NCBI RefSeq assembly: GCF_017743975.1
Contig: NZ_JAGHRC010000002.1
Location: forward strand, 620,001-684,000
Source of the DNA: Ruegeria sp. R14_0
Lineage (GTDB): Bacteria > Pseudomonadota > Alphaproteobacteria > Rhodobacterales > Rhodobacteraceae
Direction of reading: 5' to 3'
DNA length: 64,000 nt
Shown here: positions 1 to 7,931 of the stretch, piece by piece
Layout of the letters: every line of letters starts with the position of its first letter
Position numbering within the stretch: position 1 is the first letter of the stretch
The notes under the pieces: generated by a model
The model's database searches: none
Told to the model about the DNA's origin: nothing
Seen by the model: the letters and a program-made list of their open reading frames with translations, nothing else
Position numbers and translations under genes: made by a program

Positions 1-2673
1 AACCAGGGCGTTTACACGGTAATGTCCTACAATGACGGCTGGACGCAACAGAATGGCCTTCTGCCGGTGTCCGCAAATCATGGTGCATCCAGAAGCCTAG
101 GCACTCTTGATATCGCAGCTCTGCAAAACATGTATGGCGCAAACACAACCGCCAACTCTGGCAACAACACTTATGTGCTTTCGGCAGCAAACGTAGCCGG
201 AGTCGGGTACGAAGCCATCTGGGATACAGGTGGAACCGACATGATCGCCCACAACGGAAGCCAATCCGCGATCATTGATCTCCGTGCTGCGACGCTGGAC
301 TATACCAACACTGGTGCCGGGGTCGTTTCCCACGCCGCCGGCGTCAAGGGTGGGTTCACAATCGCTCATGGTGTTGTAATCGAAAACGCATCCGGCGGAT
401 CTGGAGACGACACGATTCACGGAAACGACGCCGTCAACGATCTGAGGGGTCACAACGGGAACGACACGATTCACTCGGCCTCAGACGGAACCAACAACAA
501 CACAATTTACGGCGGCTATGGCAATGACACCATCTACGTGGCAAACGGGAGGGGTGCCGATACGGTGCTTGGTGATTTCGACAACGACACCGCCATTGTC
601 ACAAGTAACGCGGGTATTTTCTACGGTGGATCCGGTTTTGATACCGTCAGGTTCGTAAGTGCCATAAGCAACTACCTTTTTCTAAATAACGGAACCACCT
701 ACCAATTCTTCAACCTGATAACGCGCGTTACATTTTCCGTCTCCAACGACGTGGAGCAATTCCAGTTTGCTAACGGGGCGCTGCAATATTCAGCCCCAGG
801 GCTGGCTCCGGCTATGGCAGTTCAAGATATCGAAACAAACGGAACTGTACTTCAATACGCCTCACAAGGTGCATACCTTCTGGACGGAGGCACACTGAAC
901 ATTGGCCTCATGTACGAAGGTAGAATCGTCGGAAATCAGACCTTTGAGGGCTGGCAAGCCATTCAAGCGCAAGCCTACAATGGTGGGTACAGGGTTCTTT
1001 GGAAGAATATTGATGGGCGCTTGACGGACTGGACGGTCAACGCGCAGGGTCGCTTCGAGTCTAATGCCGGCGTTACAAACGTTGTTGACGTGGAGAGTTT
1101 GTTCGGCGTCGACCTGAACTCGGATGGTACAATCGGCCACACAACCCGAACCATTGAAACAGACGGGTCAACAAACTTGTCGGCCTCAACGCATGGGTAC
1201 TACCTGATCGGTGCAAGCACGCGGATCAAATTCAATGGCGAAGATGTGGGGCCGGACACTTTCCCGGGTTGGCAGGCTATACACGCCGAGGCCAAAGACG
1301 GCGGATTCGTCGTCTTGTGGAAATCCGGGCCGGACCAGTATTCCGTATGGACACTAAACGGATCAGGCCAATACCAGAGCCATGTGTCGGTCGACAACAT
1401 CGTTGATCATGAGCTTCAATTTAACTTCGACTTTAACTCGGATGGTACAATCGGCCACACAACCCGAACAATTGAAGCAAACGGGGCAACAAGCCTGTCT
1501 GCTTCAACGGAAGGGCATTACGTGATCGGCGCAAGCACGCGGATCGTATACAATGAACAAGAGGTGGGGCCTGATACCTTTCCGGGTTGGCAAGCTGTCC
1601 ACGCCGAAGCCAAAGACGACAAGTTCATTGTCTTGTGGAAATCTGGATCAGGTCAGTATTCCGTTTGGACCCTGAATGGTACAGAAGAACCAGGCAAATA
1701 TGAGAGCCATGTGGCAGTCGACAACATCGTTGATCAAGAGCTTCAATTTGGCGTTGACCTGAATTCAGACGGCACAATCGGACACACAACCCGAACCATC
1801 GAAACAGATGGGGAAACAAACCTGTCTGCCTCAACACACGGGTACTATCTGATCGGCGCAAGCACACGGATCAAATTTAATGGCGAAGATGTGGGGCCGA
1901 ACACCTTCCCGGGTTGGCAGGCTATACACGCCGAGGCCAAAGACGGCGGATTCGTCGTCTTGTGGAAATCCGGACCGGACCAGTACTCCGTATGGACACT
2001 AAACGGATCAGGCCAATACCAGAGCCATGTGTCGGTCGATAACATCGAAAAGACGGAACTACTTTTCGACGGCGACTTGGATAACAATGGTACGATCGGG
2101 TACGTTCCAACTTCTATCGAGTCCGCCGGATCAACCACATTGTCCACTGGGAACCAGGGCACATACTTGCTCGGCGGTTCAAAAGAGTTCGAATTCAATG
2201 GAGCGAATGTCGGTCCAGACAGTTTCACTGGTTGGTCTGCGATTCACGCAGAGGAAACCGCAAACGGATATCGCGTTTTGTGGAAAGGTGTCGCCGGCAA
2301 CTATGTTGAGTGGACCCTTGACAGTGATGGTCAATATGTCAGCCACACAGCAATCGAAAATGTCGAAACCGTCGAAAATTTCTATGGAGCTGATATTGAT
2401 GAAAACGGCCTAACTGGACCTGCTCCTACCAAAGAGGCCCCAAAAGCTCTGTTGGCTATCGTTGAGGGTTCTGATGAGTTCGAATTCCATACGCAACCGA
2501 GGGATCGTCAAATACAACCTGACCAATTGGAAGAATTGAACATTGGAAGAACTCCTGCGATCGCCGAGGCAATTGAGGCCGGGCCGAAGGGCGGTACTCC
2601 CGATGGTGTTTTTGAGGTCGTAATTGAGCCTCTCCTATCGGATTTGCTTCAGGAAGATTCTTTCTGGCTTTGA
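1..2673 (+). CDS. Serralysin-like (M10) secreted metalloprotease, 5'-truncated, RTX and Trp-rich repeats
   Basis: The frame is open at the left edge, so this is the C-terminal 890 residues of a longer protein; the ATG at position 22 is internal. That ATG encodes the Met of a VMSY Met-turn, and the nearby stretch DIAALQNMYGAN (about nt 109-144) is typical of serralysins just after the zinc site. The HExxH zinc motif must lie left of the window. Next come RTX-type glycine/aspartate repeats (GGSGDDTIHG, GGYGNDTIY; about nt 388-640), which bind calcium in type I secreted proteins. Five tryptophan-rich repeats of 106-109 residues follow (nt 829-2436), resembling the Trp-rich C-terminal domain found in large RTX proteins. 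The C-terminus ends in LQEDSFWL, compatible with a type I secretion signal. Probable role: extracellular protease or adhesive exoprotein. No type I secretion genes are in the window. Base composition is AT-richer than the downstream chromosome. Confidence 0.8.
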   Translation, partial: NQGVYTVMSYNDGWTQQNGLLPVSANHGASRSLGTLDIAALQNMYGANTTANSGNNTYVLSAANVAGVGYEAIWDTGGTDMIAHNGSQSAIIDLRAATLDYTNTGAGVVSHAAGVKGGFTIAHGVVIENASGGSGDDTIHGNDAVNDLRGHNGNDTIHSASDGTNNNTIYGGYGNDTIYVANGRGADTVLGDFDNDTAIVTSNAGIFYGGSGFDTVRFVSAISNYLFLNNGTTYQFFNLITRVTFSVSNDVEQFQFANGALQYSAPGLAPAMAVQDIETNGTVLQYASQGAYLLDGGTLNIGLMYEGRIVGNQTFEGWQAIQAQAYNGGYRVLWKNIDGRLTDWTVNAQGRFESNAGVTNVVDVESLFGVDLNSDGTIGHTTRTIETDGSTNLSASTHGYYLIGASTRIKFNGEDVGPDTFPGWQAIHAEAKDGGFVVLWKSGPDQYSVWTLNGSGQYQSHVSVDNIVDHELQFNFDFNSDGTIGHTTRTIEANGATSLSASTEGHYVIGASTRIVYNEQEVGPDTFPGWQAVHAEAKDDKFIVLWKSGSGQYSVWTLNGTEEPGKYESHVAVDNIVDQELQFGVDLNSDGTIGHTTRTIETDGETNLSASTHGYYLIGASTRIKFNGEDVGPNTFPGWQAIHAEAKDGGFVVLWKSGPDQYSVWTLNGSGQYQSHVSVDNIEKTELLFDGDLDNNGTIGYVPTSIESAGSTTLSTGNQGTYLLGGSKEFEFNGANVGPDSFTGWSAIHAEETANGYRVLWKGVAGNYVEWTLDSDGQYVSHTAIENVETVENFYGADIDENGLTGPAPTKEAPKALLAIVEGSDEFEFHTQPRDRQIQPDQLEELNIGRTPAIAEAIEAGPKGGTPDGVFEVVIEPLLSDLLQEDSFWL
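829..2436 (+). repeat. Five tandem tryptophan-rich coding repeats (106-109 aa)
   Basis: In-frame repeats begin at 829, 1153, 1471, 1798 and 2116. Each starts with IE(T/A/S)xG and carries a core like GWxAIxAE...VLWK...WTxxxxGxYxSH. Repeats 1-4 end in a Ca-loop-like DxNxDGTIG. Repeats 2 and 4 are nearly identical in protein, and their 3' two thirds are nearly identical in DNA, while their 5' thirds differ at many synonymous sites. Confidence 0.9.
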
Positions 2674-2680
2674 CTCGCGG

Positions 2681-2724
2681 CCTGAGAAATGCCACCGACC
2701 TTGGTTGGTTTTCTCAGGTTTTTT
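2681..2724 (+). terminator. Rho-independent terminator after the metalloprotease gene
   Basis: CCTGAGAAA (2681-2689) pairs with TTTCTCAGG (2710-2718), with further pairing of inner bases, and is followed by six T. It lies 8 nt after the stop codon. From here to the tRNA (2725-2959) the DNA is AT-rich, and I see no gene, insertion sequence or clear att repeat in it. Confidence 0.85.
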
Positions 2725-2959
2725 CGTCCCCAGGCGTCTCAATTTGCTTAAGCTCCAACCTGCGTCGTGTGTCGCCTGTCGTGGGCTAATAAGTCCTTTG
2801 GAATTTGGCGCTGGTAGTGCGCTCTACCTCCAAGCTATTCAAAATGTTTGATAATCATTCTTATTGGTCCGTATCTGAACCAGTTCTTCGACATGTGTCA
2901 CCTATCGGGGTACAGGAAGCTTCTAAGGTATGGAAAGCACATACTTTTTTAGAATACTC

Positions 2960-3036
2960 TGGCGACCCCGGCAGGATTCGAACCTGCAACCTGCCCCTTA
3001 GGAGGGGGCTGCTCTATCCAGTTGAGCCACGGGGCC
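2960..3036 (-). tRNA. tRNA-Arg (anticodon CCU)
   Basis: The reverse complement folds into a full cloverleaf: acceptor GGCCCCG with CGGGGTC (one G-U), D-stem GCTC/GAGC, anticodon stem GCCCC/GGGGC with loop CTCCTAA, T-arm GCAGG-TTCGAAT-CCTGC, discriminator G, encoded CCA. Positions 34-36 are CCT, reading AGG. The 3' end faces the metalloprotease gene. tRNA-Arg genes are common integration sites, so the AT-rich stretch on the left could be island DNA (inference). Confidence 0.95.
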
Positions 3037-3150
3037 GTGCAAGGCTCTCTGTAGCTTGGTTTTTCGGGGTTGTCATCGCCTTTAGGCGGTGGTTGTAAAA
3101 CTTGCGCTGTTCACGCTACCATCCGGCAAAACAACATCGCAGGTGCCCCA

Positions 3151-4176
3151 GTGACAACAGATACCAAACGCCCGCTTACCCTTCGTGATGTCTCGGAGGC
3201 GTCCGGAGTGTCGGAAATGACGGTCAGCCGGGTTCTGCGAAACAGGGGCGATGTGTCGGACGCCACACGCACCCGCGTTTTGGCCGCCGCGAAAGAGCTG
3301 GGGTATGTTCCCAACAAGATCGCAGGCGCGCTGGCCTCCAGTCGGGTAAACCTTGTCGCGGTGATCATCCCGTCATTGTCGAACATGGTGTTTCCTGAGG
3401 TTCTGACCGGCATCAATCAGGTTCTTGAAGACACCGAGCTGCAACCCGTTGTCGGCGTCACCGACTACATGCCGGAAAAAGAAGAAAAAGTTCTGTACGA
3501 GATGCTGTCTTGGCGCCCATCTGGCGTAATCATCGCCGGTCTGGAACATACGGATGCAGCACGGGCGATGCTGGACTCGGCTGGCATTCCGGTGGTCGAG
3601 ATTATGGACACCGACGGCAAGCCGGTGGATGCGATGGTCGGGATTTCTCATCGCCGAGCGGGTCGCGAGATGGCGCAGGCAATCCTGAAGGCAGGCTATG
3701 AACATATTGGGTTCATGGGCACCAAAATGCCACTGGACCACCGCGCGCGTAAGCGGTTTGAGGGATTCACCGAGATTCTGGGCAAACACGGCGTCGAAAT
3801 TGAAGATCGCGAGTTCTATTCGGGTGGTTCAGCCCTGGCCAAGGGTCGCGAGATGACGCAGGCCATGCTGGACCGCTCACCGGATCTGGATTTCCTGTAT
3901 TACTCCAACGACATGATTGGGGCTGGCGGGCTGTTGTACCTTTTGGATCAGGGCATCGATGTGCCGGGGCAGATCGGTCTGGCCGGGTTCAACAATGTCG
4001 AACTTCTGCAAGGCCTGCCGCGCAAGCTGGCGACAATGGATGCCTGCCGGTTGGAGATTGGCCGGAAAGCCGCCGAAATCATCGCCGCACGACTGGCCGA
4101 CCCCAATAACGAGATCGACTCTCGCGTGACCCTCACACCCAAGATCAGCTTTGGCGACACGCTAAAGCGGCGTTAA
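3151..4176 (+). CDS. LacI-family transcriptional regulator, GntR-like
   Basis: A 341-residue protein. The N-terminal LacI helix-turn-helix reads LTLRDVSEASGVSEMTVSRV with the usual hinge region after it, followed by a periplasmic-binding-protein-like effector domain to the C-terminus. The spacing and phrases such as MLSWRPSGVIIAG and AGIPVVEIMD are close to the gluconate repressor GntR, so a sugar-acid effector is likely, though not proven. The frame is open from a TTG at 3070. I chose GTG 3151 because the protein then begins one short segment before the HTH, as is normal, and AGG lies about 8 nt upstream. The next gene starts 3 nt after the stop, so the two are probably co-transcribed. No gluconate catabolic gene is adjacent. 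Confidence 0.8.
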   Translation: MTTDTKRPLTLRDVSEASGVSEMTVSRVLRNRGDVSDATRTRVLAAAKELGYVPNKIAGALASSRVNLVAVIIPSLSNMVFPEVLTGINQVLEDTELQPVVGVTDYMPEKEEKVLYEMLSWRPSGVIIAGLEHTDAARAMLDSAGIPVVEIMDTDGKPVDAMVGISHRRAGREMAQAILKAGYEHIGFMGTKMPLDHRARKRFEGFTEILGKHGVEIEDREFYSGGSALAKGREMTQAMLDRSPDLDFLYYSNDMIGAGGLLYLLDQGIDVPGQIGLAGFNNVELLQGLPRKLATMDACRLEIGRKAAEIIAARLADPNNEIDSRVTLTPKISFGDTLKRR

Positions 4177-4179
4177 AAA

Positions 4180-5394
4180 ATGGCGCTGCAGCGGCTGGAC
4201 AACCGAACGGCCCGCGCGCTGTTCATGGATCGCCACGCGCTGGCTGAACCGCCGTCAGGCGGGGCCAAAGGCGCGGAGTTGCTGGACTTGATCCACCGTC
4301 TGGGCTTTGTACAGCTGGACAGCATCAATACGGTCGCGCGCGCGCATGACATGATCCTGTTCTCGCGGCGGCCCTCCTACCGTGCCAACAACCTCAAGCG
4401 CCTCTACGAACGCGACAAGGCTCTGTTTGAGCATTGGACCCATGACGCAGCTGTCTTACCAATGGCGTTCTACCCCCACTGGCACTTGCGATTCCAGCGC
4501 GACGCGGGTTTGTTGAAATCCCGGTGGAAGAACTGGCGTCGAGACGGATTCGAGCGGCAGTTTGACACCGTCATGCAGCACATCCGGGACCATGGGCCGG
4601 TGTCCTCGTCTGATGTTGGCAAGGACGAAAAGAAAGGCTCCGGAGGCTGGTGGGACTGGCACCCGTCAAAGACGGCGCTGGAGTACCTGTGGCGCTCTGG
4701 CGCGCTCACAGTCATCGGACGGCAGGGATTCCAAAAACGCTATGATCTGACCGAACGTGTAATCGACACCCATCTGTGTCCCGGCAACATGCCCTGCGAT
4801 GCGGAGGCAACGGTTGACTGGTTGTGCAACGCGGCGCTGGATCGGCTGGGCTTTGCGACCTCTGGCGAGCTGGCTGCGTTCTGGGACACGGTTTCAGTCC
4901 ACGAGGCCAAAGCCTGGTGCGAACAGGGGCTGATAAGGGGCGAATTGGAAGAAATCGAGATCACCTGCGCGGATGGTAAGCTGCGCAAAGTGATCGCCAG
5001 ACCGTCTGTTTCCGAGATGGCCGAGGCCGCGCCGCGTCCGTCGGGCCGGATCCGCGTTCTCAGCCCGTTTGACCCCATGCTGCGCGACCGTGCCCGCGCT
5101 GAACGGCTGTTTGGTTTCTACTATCGGATCGAGGTGTTCGTTCCGGCCGCCAAACGGACTTACGGCTATTACGTGTTCCCGCTGCTCGAAGGTGATCGGA
5201 TGATCGGGCGTATCGACATGAAGGCGGACCGCGAAAACGGCGTTCTGAACGTCATTTCCCTGTGGCCTGAACGATCCGTGCGCTGGTCCGAGGCACGCAC
5301 CCGCAGGCTAGAATCCGAACTCGACCGGGTCCGCCGATTTGCCAGCCTGGATCGCGTTGACTTTGCCCCGGACTGGCTGAAAGACCCAAAATAG
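4180..5394 (+). CDS. YcaQ/AlkZ-like winged-helix DNA glycosylase
   Basis: A 404-residue protein of the HTH_42 winged-helix family. Members include E. coli YcaQ and Streptomyces AlkZ, DNA glycosylases that unhook interstrand crosslinks. In the YcaQ branch the catalytic motif is Q-hydrophobic-D, and here Q45-L46-D47 occurs in FVQLDSINTVARAHDMIL, as expected. Other family blocks are visible: HWTHDAAVLPM near residue 90, and SPFDPMLRDRARAERLFGFYY followed by GYYVFPLLEGDRMIGRID in the C-terminal part. Length is normal for the family. The start lies 3 nt after the LacI stop with only a weak ribosome-binding site, suggesting translational coupling. Exact substrate is inferred from family. Confidence 0.8.
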   Translation: MALQRLDNRTARALFMDRHALAEPPSGGAKGAELLDLIHRLGFVQLDSINTVARAHDMILFSRRPSYRANNLKRLYERDKALFEHWTHDAAVLPMAFYPHWHLRFQRDAGLLKSRWKNWRRDGFERQFDTVMQHIRDHGPVSSSDVGKDEKKGSGGWWDWHPSKTALEYLWRSGALTVIGRQGFQKRYDLTERVIDTHLCPGNMPCDAEATVDWLCNAALDRLGFATSGELAAFWDTVSVHEAKAWCEQGLIRGELEEIEITCADGKLRKVIARPSVSEMAEAAPRPSGRIRVLSPFDPMLRDRARAERLFGFYYRIEVFVPAAKRTYGYYVFPLLEGDRMIGRIDMKADRENGVLNVISLWPERSVRWSEARTRRLESELDRVRRFASLDRVDFAPDWLKDPK

Positions 5395-5401
5395 AGCCTG
5401 T

Positions 5402-6094
5402 TTAAGGCGTCAGAGTCAGAGAGATTGGCTGCAAGCCGTCGATCCCACCTTCAAGGACATCGCCCGCCTGCACAGGCCCGACACCTGCGGGGGTTCCGGT
5501 CAGGATCAGGTCTCCGGGCCGCAGGTGATAGAACCCAGACAGGTGGCAGATGATCTCGTCAATCTTCCAGATCAGTTCTTCCAGAGTAGCATCCTGACGA
5601 ACCTCGCCGTTCACGCTCAGATGGATGCGTTTGCTGTCACTCGGGGCCCAATCCGCTGAACGGGTCAACGGGGCAAACACCGTGCCGTTTTCCAGATCTT
5701 TACCCAGATCCCAGGGGCGTTGCTTGTTCCGCTCGCGGATTTGCAGATCGCGGCGGGTCATGTCCAGAGCACACCCATAGGCATAAACGGCCTCCATCGC
5801 CTCAGCGCTGTTGGCCCGGAACACGGATTTGCCGATGGCGACCGCCAACTCCATCTCGTGGTGGAAGTTCTCGGTGCCCGGCGGATAGGGGACAGTTGCC
5901 CCCGACAAAACCGCGTTAGGGGCAGATTTTGTAAAGTAGAACGGGGCCTCGCGATCGACCTCATTGCCCATTTCAGCGGCATGCGCCGCATAGTTTCGGC
6001 CGACGCAGAAAATGCGGCCCACTGGATAGGTCGCCTCGACACCCTCAACCGGAATTGAGATCGGGTCAGGCAAAGAGAACAGGTTGTCCGGCAT
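5402..6094 (-). CDS. Fumarylacetoacetate hydrolase family protein (fumarylpyruvate hydrolase-like)
   Basis: A 230-residue single-domain FAH protein. The acidic metal ligands of the family can be placed at E80 and E82 (FHHEMEL) and D111 (ALDMTRRDLQ), and the family stretches VGRNYAAHAAEMG and GDLILTGTPAGVG are present. Length and sequence most resemble fumarylpyruvate/acylpyruvate hydrolases of the gentisate pathway, which cut a C-C bond in a 2,4-diketo acid. FAH proteins are easily misassigned, so the substrate is open. AGGGGG lies 5 nt before the ATG. It is convergent with the YcaQ-like gene (7 nt apart). A MarR/HpaR-like regulator and an HpaI-like aldolase nearby hint at aromatic acid catabolism. 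Confidence 0.8.
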   Translation of the reverse strand: MPDNLFSLPDPISIPVEGVEATYPVGRIFCVGRNYAAHAAEMGNEVDREAPFYFTKSAPNAVLSGATVPYPPGTENFHHEMELAVAIGKSVFRANSAEAMEAVYAYGCALDMTRRDLQIRERNKQRPWDLGKDLENGTVFAPLTRSADWAPSDSKRIHLSVNGEVRQDATLEELIWKIDEIICHLSGFYHLRPGDLILTGTPAGVGPVQAGDVLEGGIDGLQPISLTLTP

Positions 6095-6525
6095 AAAGGC
6101 CCCCTAACTGCGACACGCAGGTTGTTTCTAAGGCGGCTGGGCCGCCCAAACAAGCGGTCTGCGATCACCCTGACAAGAGTGGAGCTGGATACGCGCCGTT
6201 CACAATTAAGTTTCGCACCTTGGAACCTGCTCGGGTCGAGCTACCTCTGGTTGTAGTTGAAATGCCGCAGTCCGGACGCTGAAACCGCGATCGGGCGAAT
6301 CCGTATCAGAGAGCGACAGCCAAAGATCGCCACCCCCACATGATCTTTGCGCTGGATGTCCGCCTTATTTTCAGGTCGGCCGCTTCTCTGAAGCGTGAGC
6401 CGGATGGACCGGGGTACCCCCATTCGTCCGGCCACGGGCCAGACGCGAAGTCCAGTAATAGTCTGGCCACCCCGCCAGAGGATACCCCCTATCACTCTGG
6501 CGGGGACCGTATTTATGACACGTGA
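6095..6525. other. Intergenic region of about 430 nt with two adjacent hairpins
   Basis: No convincing gene: the short frames here lack family features and ribosome-binding sites. It lies upstream of the FAH gene and downstream of the MarR gene, both on the minus strand. Two perfect inverted repeats stand side by side: GGCCAGAC (6437-6444) with GTCTGGCC (6461-6468), and CCCCGCCAGA (6470-6479) with TCTGGCGGGG (6496-6505). Neither has a T-run, so they may be a factor-dependent terminator for the MarR gene or an RNA structure. Confidence 0.6.
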
Positions 6526-6960
6526 TCAGGTTTTGAGATTGTTCAGCTCATTGAGCAGATCCAGCAGCGCCTCATGGCGGTCGGGGCCAAGCTTGGTTTT
6601 GATGTCTTCGGCCAGATGCAATGTCACCTGCATGTTGTCCTGGATGATTTTCTCGCCCTTGGCGGTGATGTCCACGATTTGGCGGCGCTTGTCGTCAGCA
6701 TGGGCGCGCCGGCGGATCAGGTCTTTGGCTTCTAGCTTTTGAAGTATGCGGGTCAGGCTGGGCAACAAAAGGCATGCCCGATCCGCGATATGCGTCGGCT
6801 CTTGCGGACCGTCTTCTTTCAGAACGCGTAGCACGCGCCACTGCTGTTCGGTGACACCCGCATCGGCCAGCATGTTACGAATGGGCCTCATGACCCTTTC
6901 GCGTGCCCGCAACAATGCAATCGGCAATGAGCGGGACGTTTTAGGCAAGTCACTGGTCAT
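6526..6960 (-). CDS. MarR-family regulator, HpaR-like
   Basis: A 144-residue MarR-type winged-helix repressor. The opening SLPIALLRARERVMRPIRNM and the wing region TRILQKLEAKDLIRRR closely match HpaR, the regulator of homoprotocatechuate degradation. The frame extends upstream to 7053, but I start at the ATG ending at 6960 because the extension has no family similarity and HpaR proteins begin just before SLPIALLR. It is divergent from the HpaI-like aldolase gene, with a 196 nt shared control region (6961-7156). MarR proteins usually repress a divergent gene and respond to a phenolic ligand, so control of that aldolase is a fair inference. Confidence 0.85.
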   Translation of the reverse strand: MTSDLPKTSRSLPIALLRARERVMRPIRNMLADAGVTEQQWRVLRVLKEDGPQEPTHIADRACLLLPSLTRILQKLEAKDLIRRRAHADDKRRQIVDITAKGEKIIQDNMQVTLHLAEDIKTKLGPDRHEALLDLLNELNNLKT

Positions 6961-7115
6961 ATGAAATTTTGGCCGAAATCCGTGCGAACTGCAACTCGGC
7001 ATAAAAGACGGCTGTTTTCGGCGTTTCATAGCCCAATTCGGCACTTCGTGCACATTGCACCAAAGACATTGACCTTTTTCATGGGATGGCCATCACTGAC
7101 TCAACGGAATTTGCG

Positions 7116-7127
7116 GGGCGATCGCCC
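7116..7127. promoter_or_regulatory. Perfect 12-bp palindrome upstream of the aldolase gene
   Basis: GGGCGATCGCCC sits 29 nt before the HpaI-like start codon. Copies of TGACTCA at 7097-7103 and 7134-7140 lie on either side. It could be an operator for the divergent MarR regulator, but nothing in the sequence proves binding. Confidence 0.3.
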
Positions 7128-7156
7128 GCTCGTTGACTCACGCAGGAGGTCCAGCC

Positions 7157-7927
7157 ATGCCAGTCCCAACGAACGGCTTCAAACAGGCTCTAAAACAGGG
7201 CAAACGCCAGATCGGTTGCTGGATGAGCTTTGCCGAAGCCATCACTGCCGAGATCATGGGCACCGCCGGGTTCGACTGGCTGGTCATTGATGGCGAGCAT
7301 GCGCCGAACGACATACGGTCGATCCGGGACCAGTTAATGGCGCTGGCGGCCAGTGACTCACATCCGGTGGTCCGTGTGCCGGTAGGTGACACCGCATTGA
7401 TCAAGATGGTGCTGGATGCCGGGGCGCAAACGGTTTTAGTGCCGATGGTTGAAAGCGCCGAACAGGCGCGGCGACTGGTGCGGGACTGTCGCTATCCACC
7501 CACGGGCGTACGCGGCGTCGGCGCCATGGCCTCACGCGCCACGATGTACGGCACCGTTACCGACTACATCCAAGGCGCGGATGACCAGATTTGCCTGCTG
7601 GTCCAGGTAGAAAACCGCGCGGGAATCGCAGCACTGGATGAGATTTTGCAGGTCGACGGGATCGACGGCGTCTTTATCGGCCCCGCCGATCTGTCTACGG
7701 ATATGGGCCTTCAGGGCAACAGCGCCGACCCCGAGGTGCGTGCTGTCATTGCCGATGCGATGACGCGGATCAAAGCCGCAGGCAAAGCCCCCGGCATTCT
7801 GGGCACCAATGACGAGGCGACCCAAGCCTATCTTGAGATGGGCGCGCAGTTCCTTGCGGTTGGCATTGATGTCATGTTGTTGGCGCAGACGTCCCGTGCT
7901 CTGGCGGCAAAGTGGAAGGCGAAGTAA
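7157..7927 (+). CDS. hpaI: HpcH/HpaI-family aldolase (4-hydroxy-2-oxoheptanedioate aldolase-like)
   Basis: A 256-residue class II aldolase fold protein; E. coli HpaI is 262 residues. It is expected to split 4-hydroxy-2-oxo acids into pyruvate (or pyruvate-type acid) plus an aldehyde using a divalent metal. Family residues are visible: the catalytic His in DGEHAPND, the Arg in VVRVPVGD, the metal-ligand Glu in QVENRAG and the Asp in FIGPADLS. ATG 7157 is preceded by AGGAGGT with 6 nt spacing, which decides the start over an upstream TTG at 7133. Divergent from an HpaR-like regulator. The other homoprotocatechuate enzymes (HpaB-HpaH) are absent here, so the natural substrate may differ. Confidence 0.85.
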   Translation: MPVPTNGFKQALKQGKRQIGCWMSFAEAITAEIMGTAGFDWLVIDGEHAPNDIRSIRDQLMALAASDSHPVVRVPVGDTALIKMVLDAGAQTVLVPMVESAEQARRLVRDCRYPPTGVRGVGAMASRATMYGTVTDYIQGADDQICLLVQVENRAGIAALDEILQVDGIDGVFIGPADLSTDMGLQGNSADPEVRAVIADAMTRIKAAGKAPGILGTNDEATQAYLEMGAQFLAVGIDVMLLAQTSRALAAKWKAK

Positions 7928-7931
7928 CGCG

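Noticed and set aside
829..2436. CRISPR-like tandem repetition
   Set aside because: The repeats are coding, over 300 nt long and without spacers.
2725..2959. Possible insertion-sequence remnant in the AT-rich gap
   Set aside because: No terminal inverted repeats, target duplication or transposase fragment could be seen.
6241..6495. 84-codon frame in the gap after the MarR gene
   Set aside because: Arg-rich, no SD, no membrane or domain pattern, and it runs through both hairpins.
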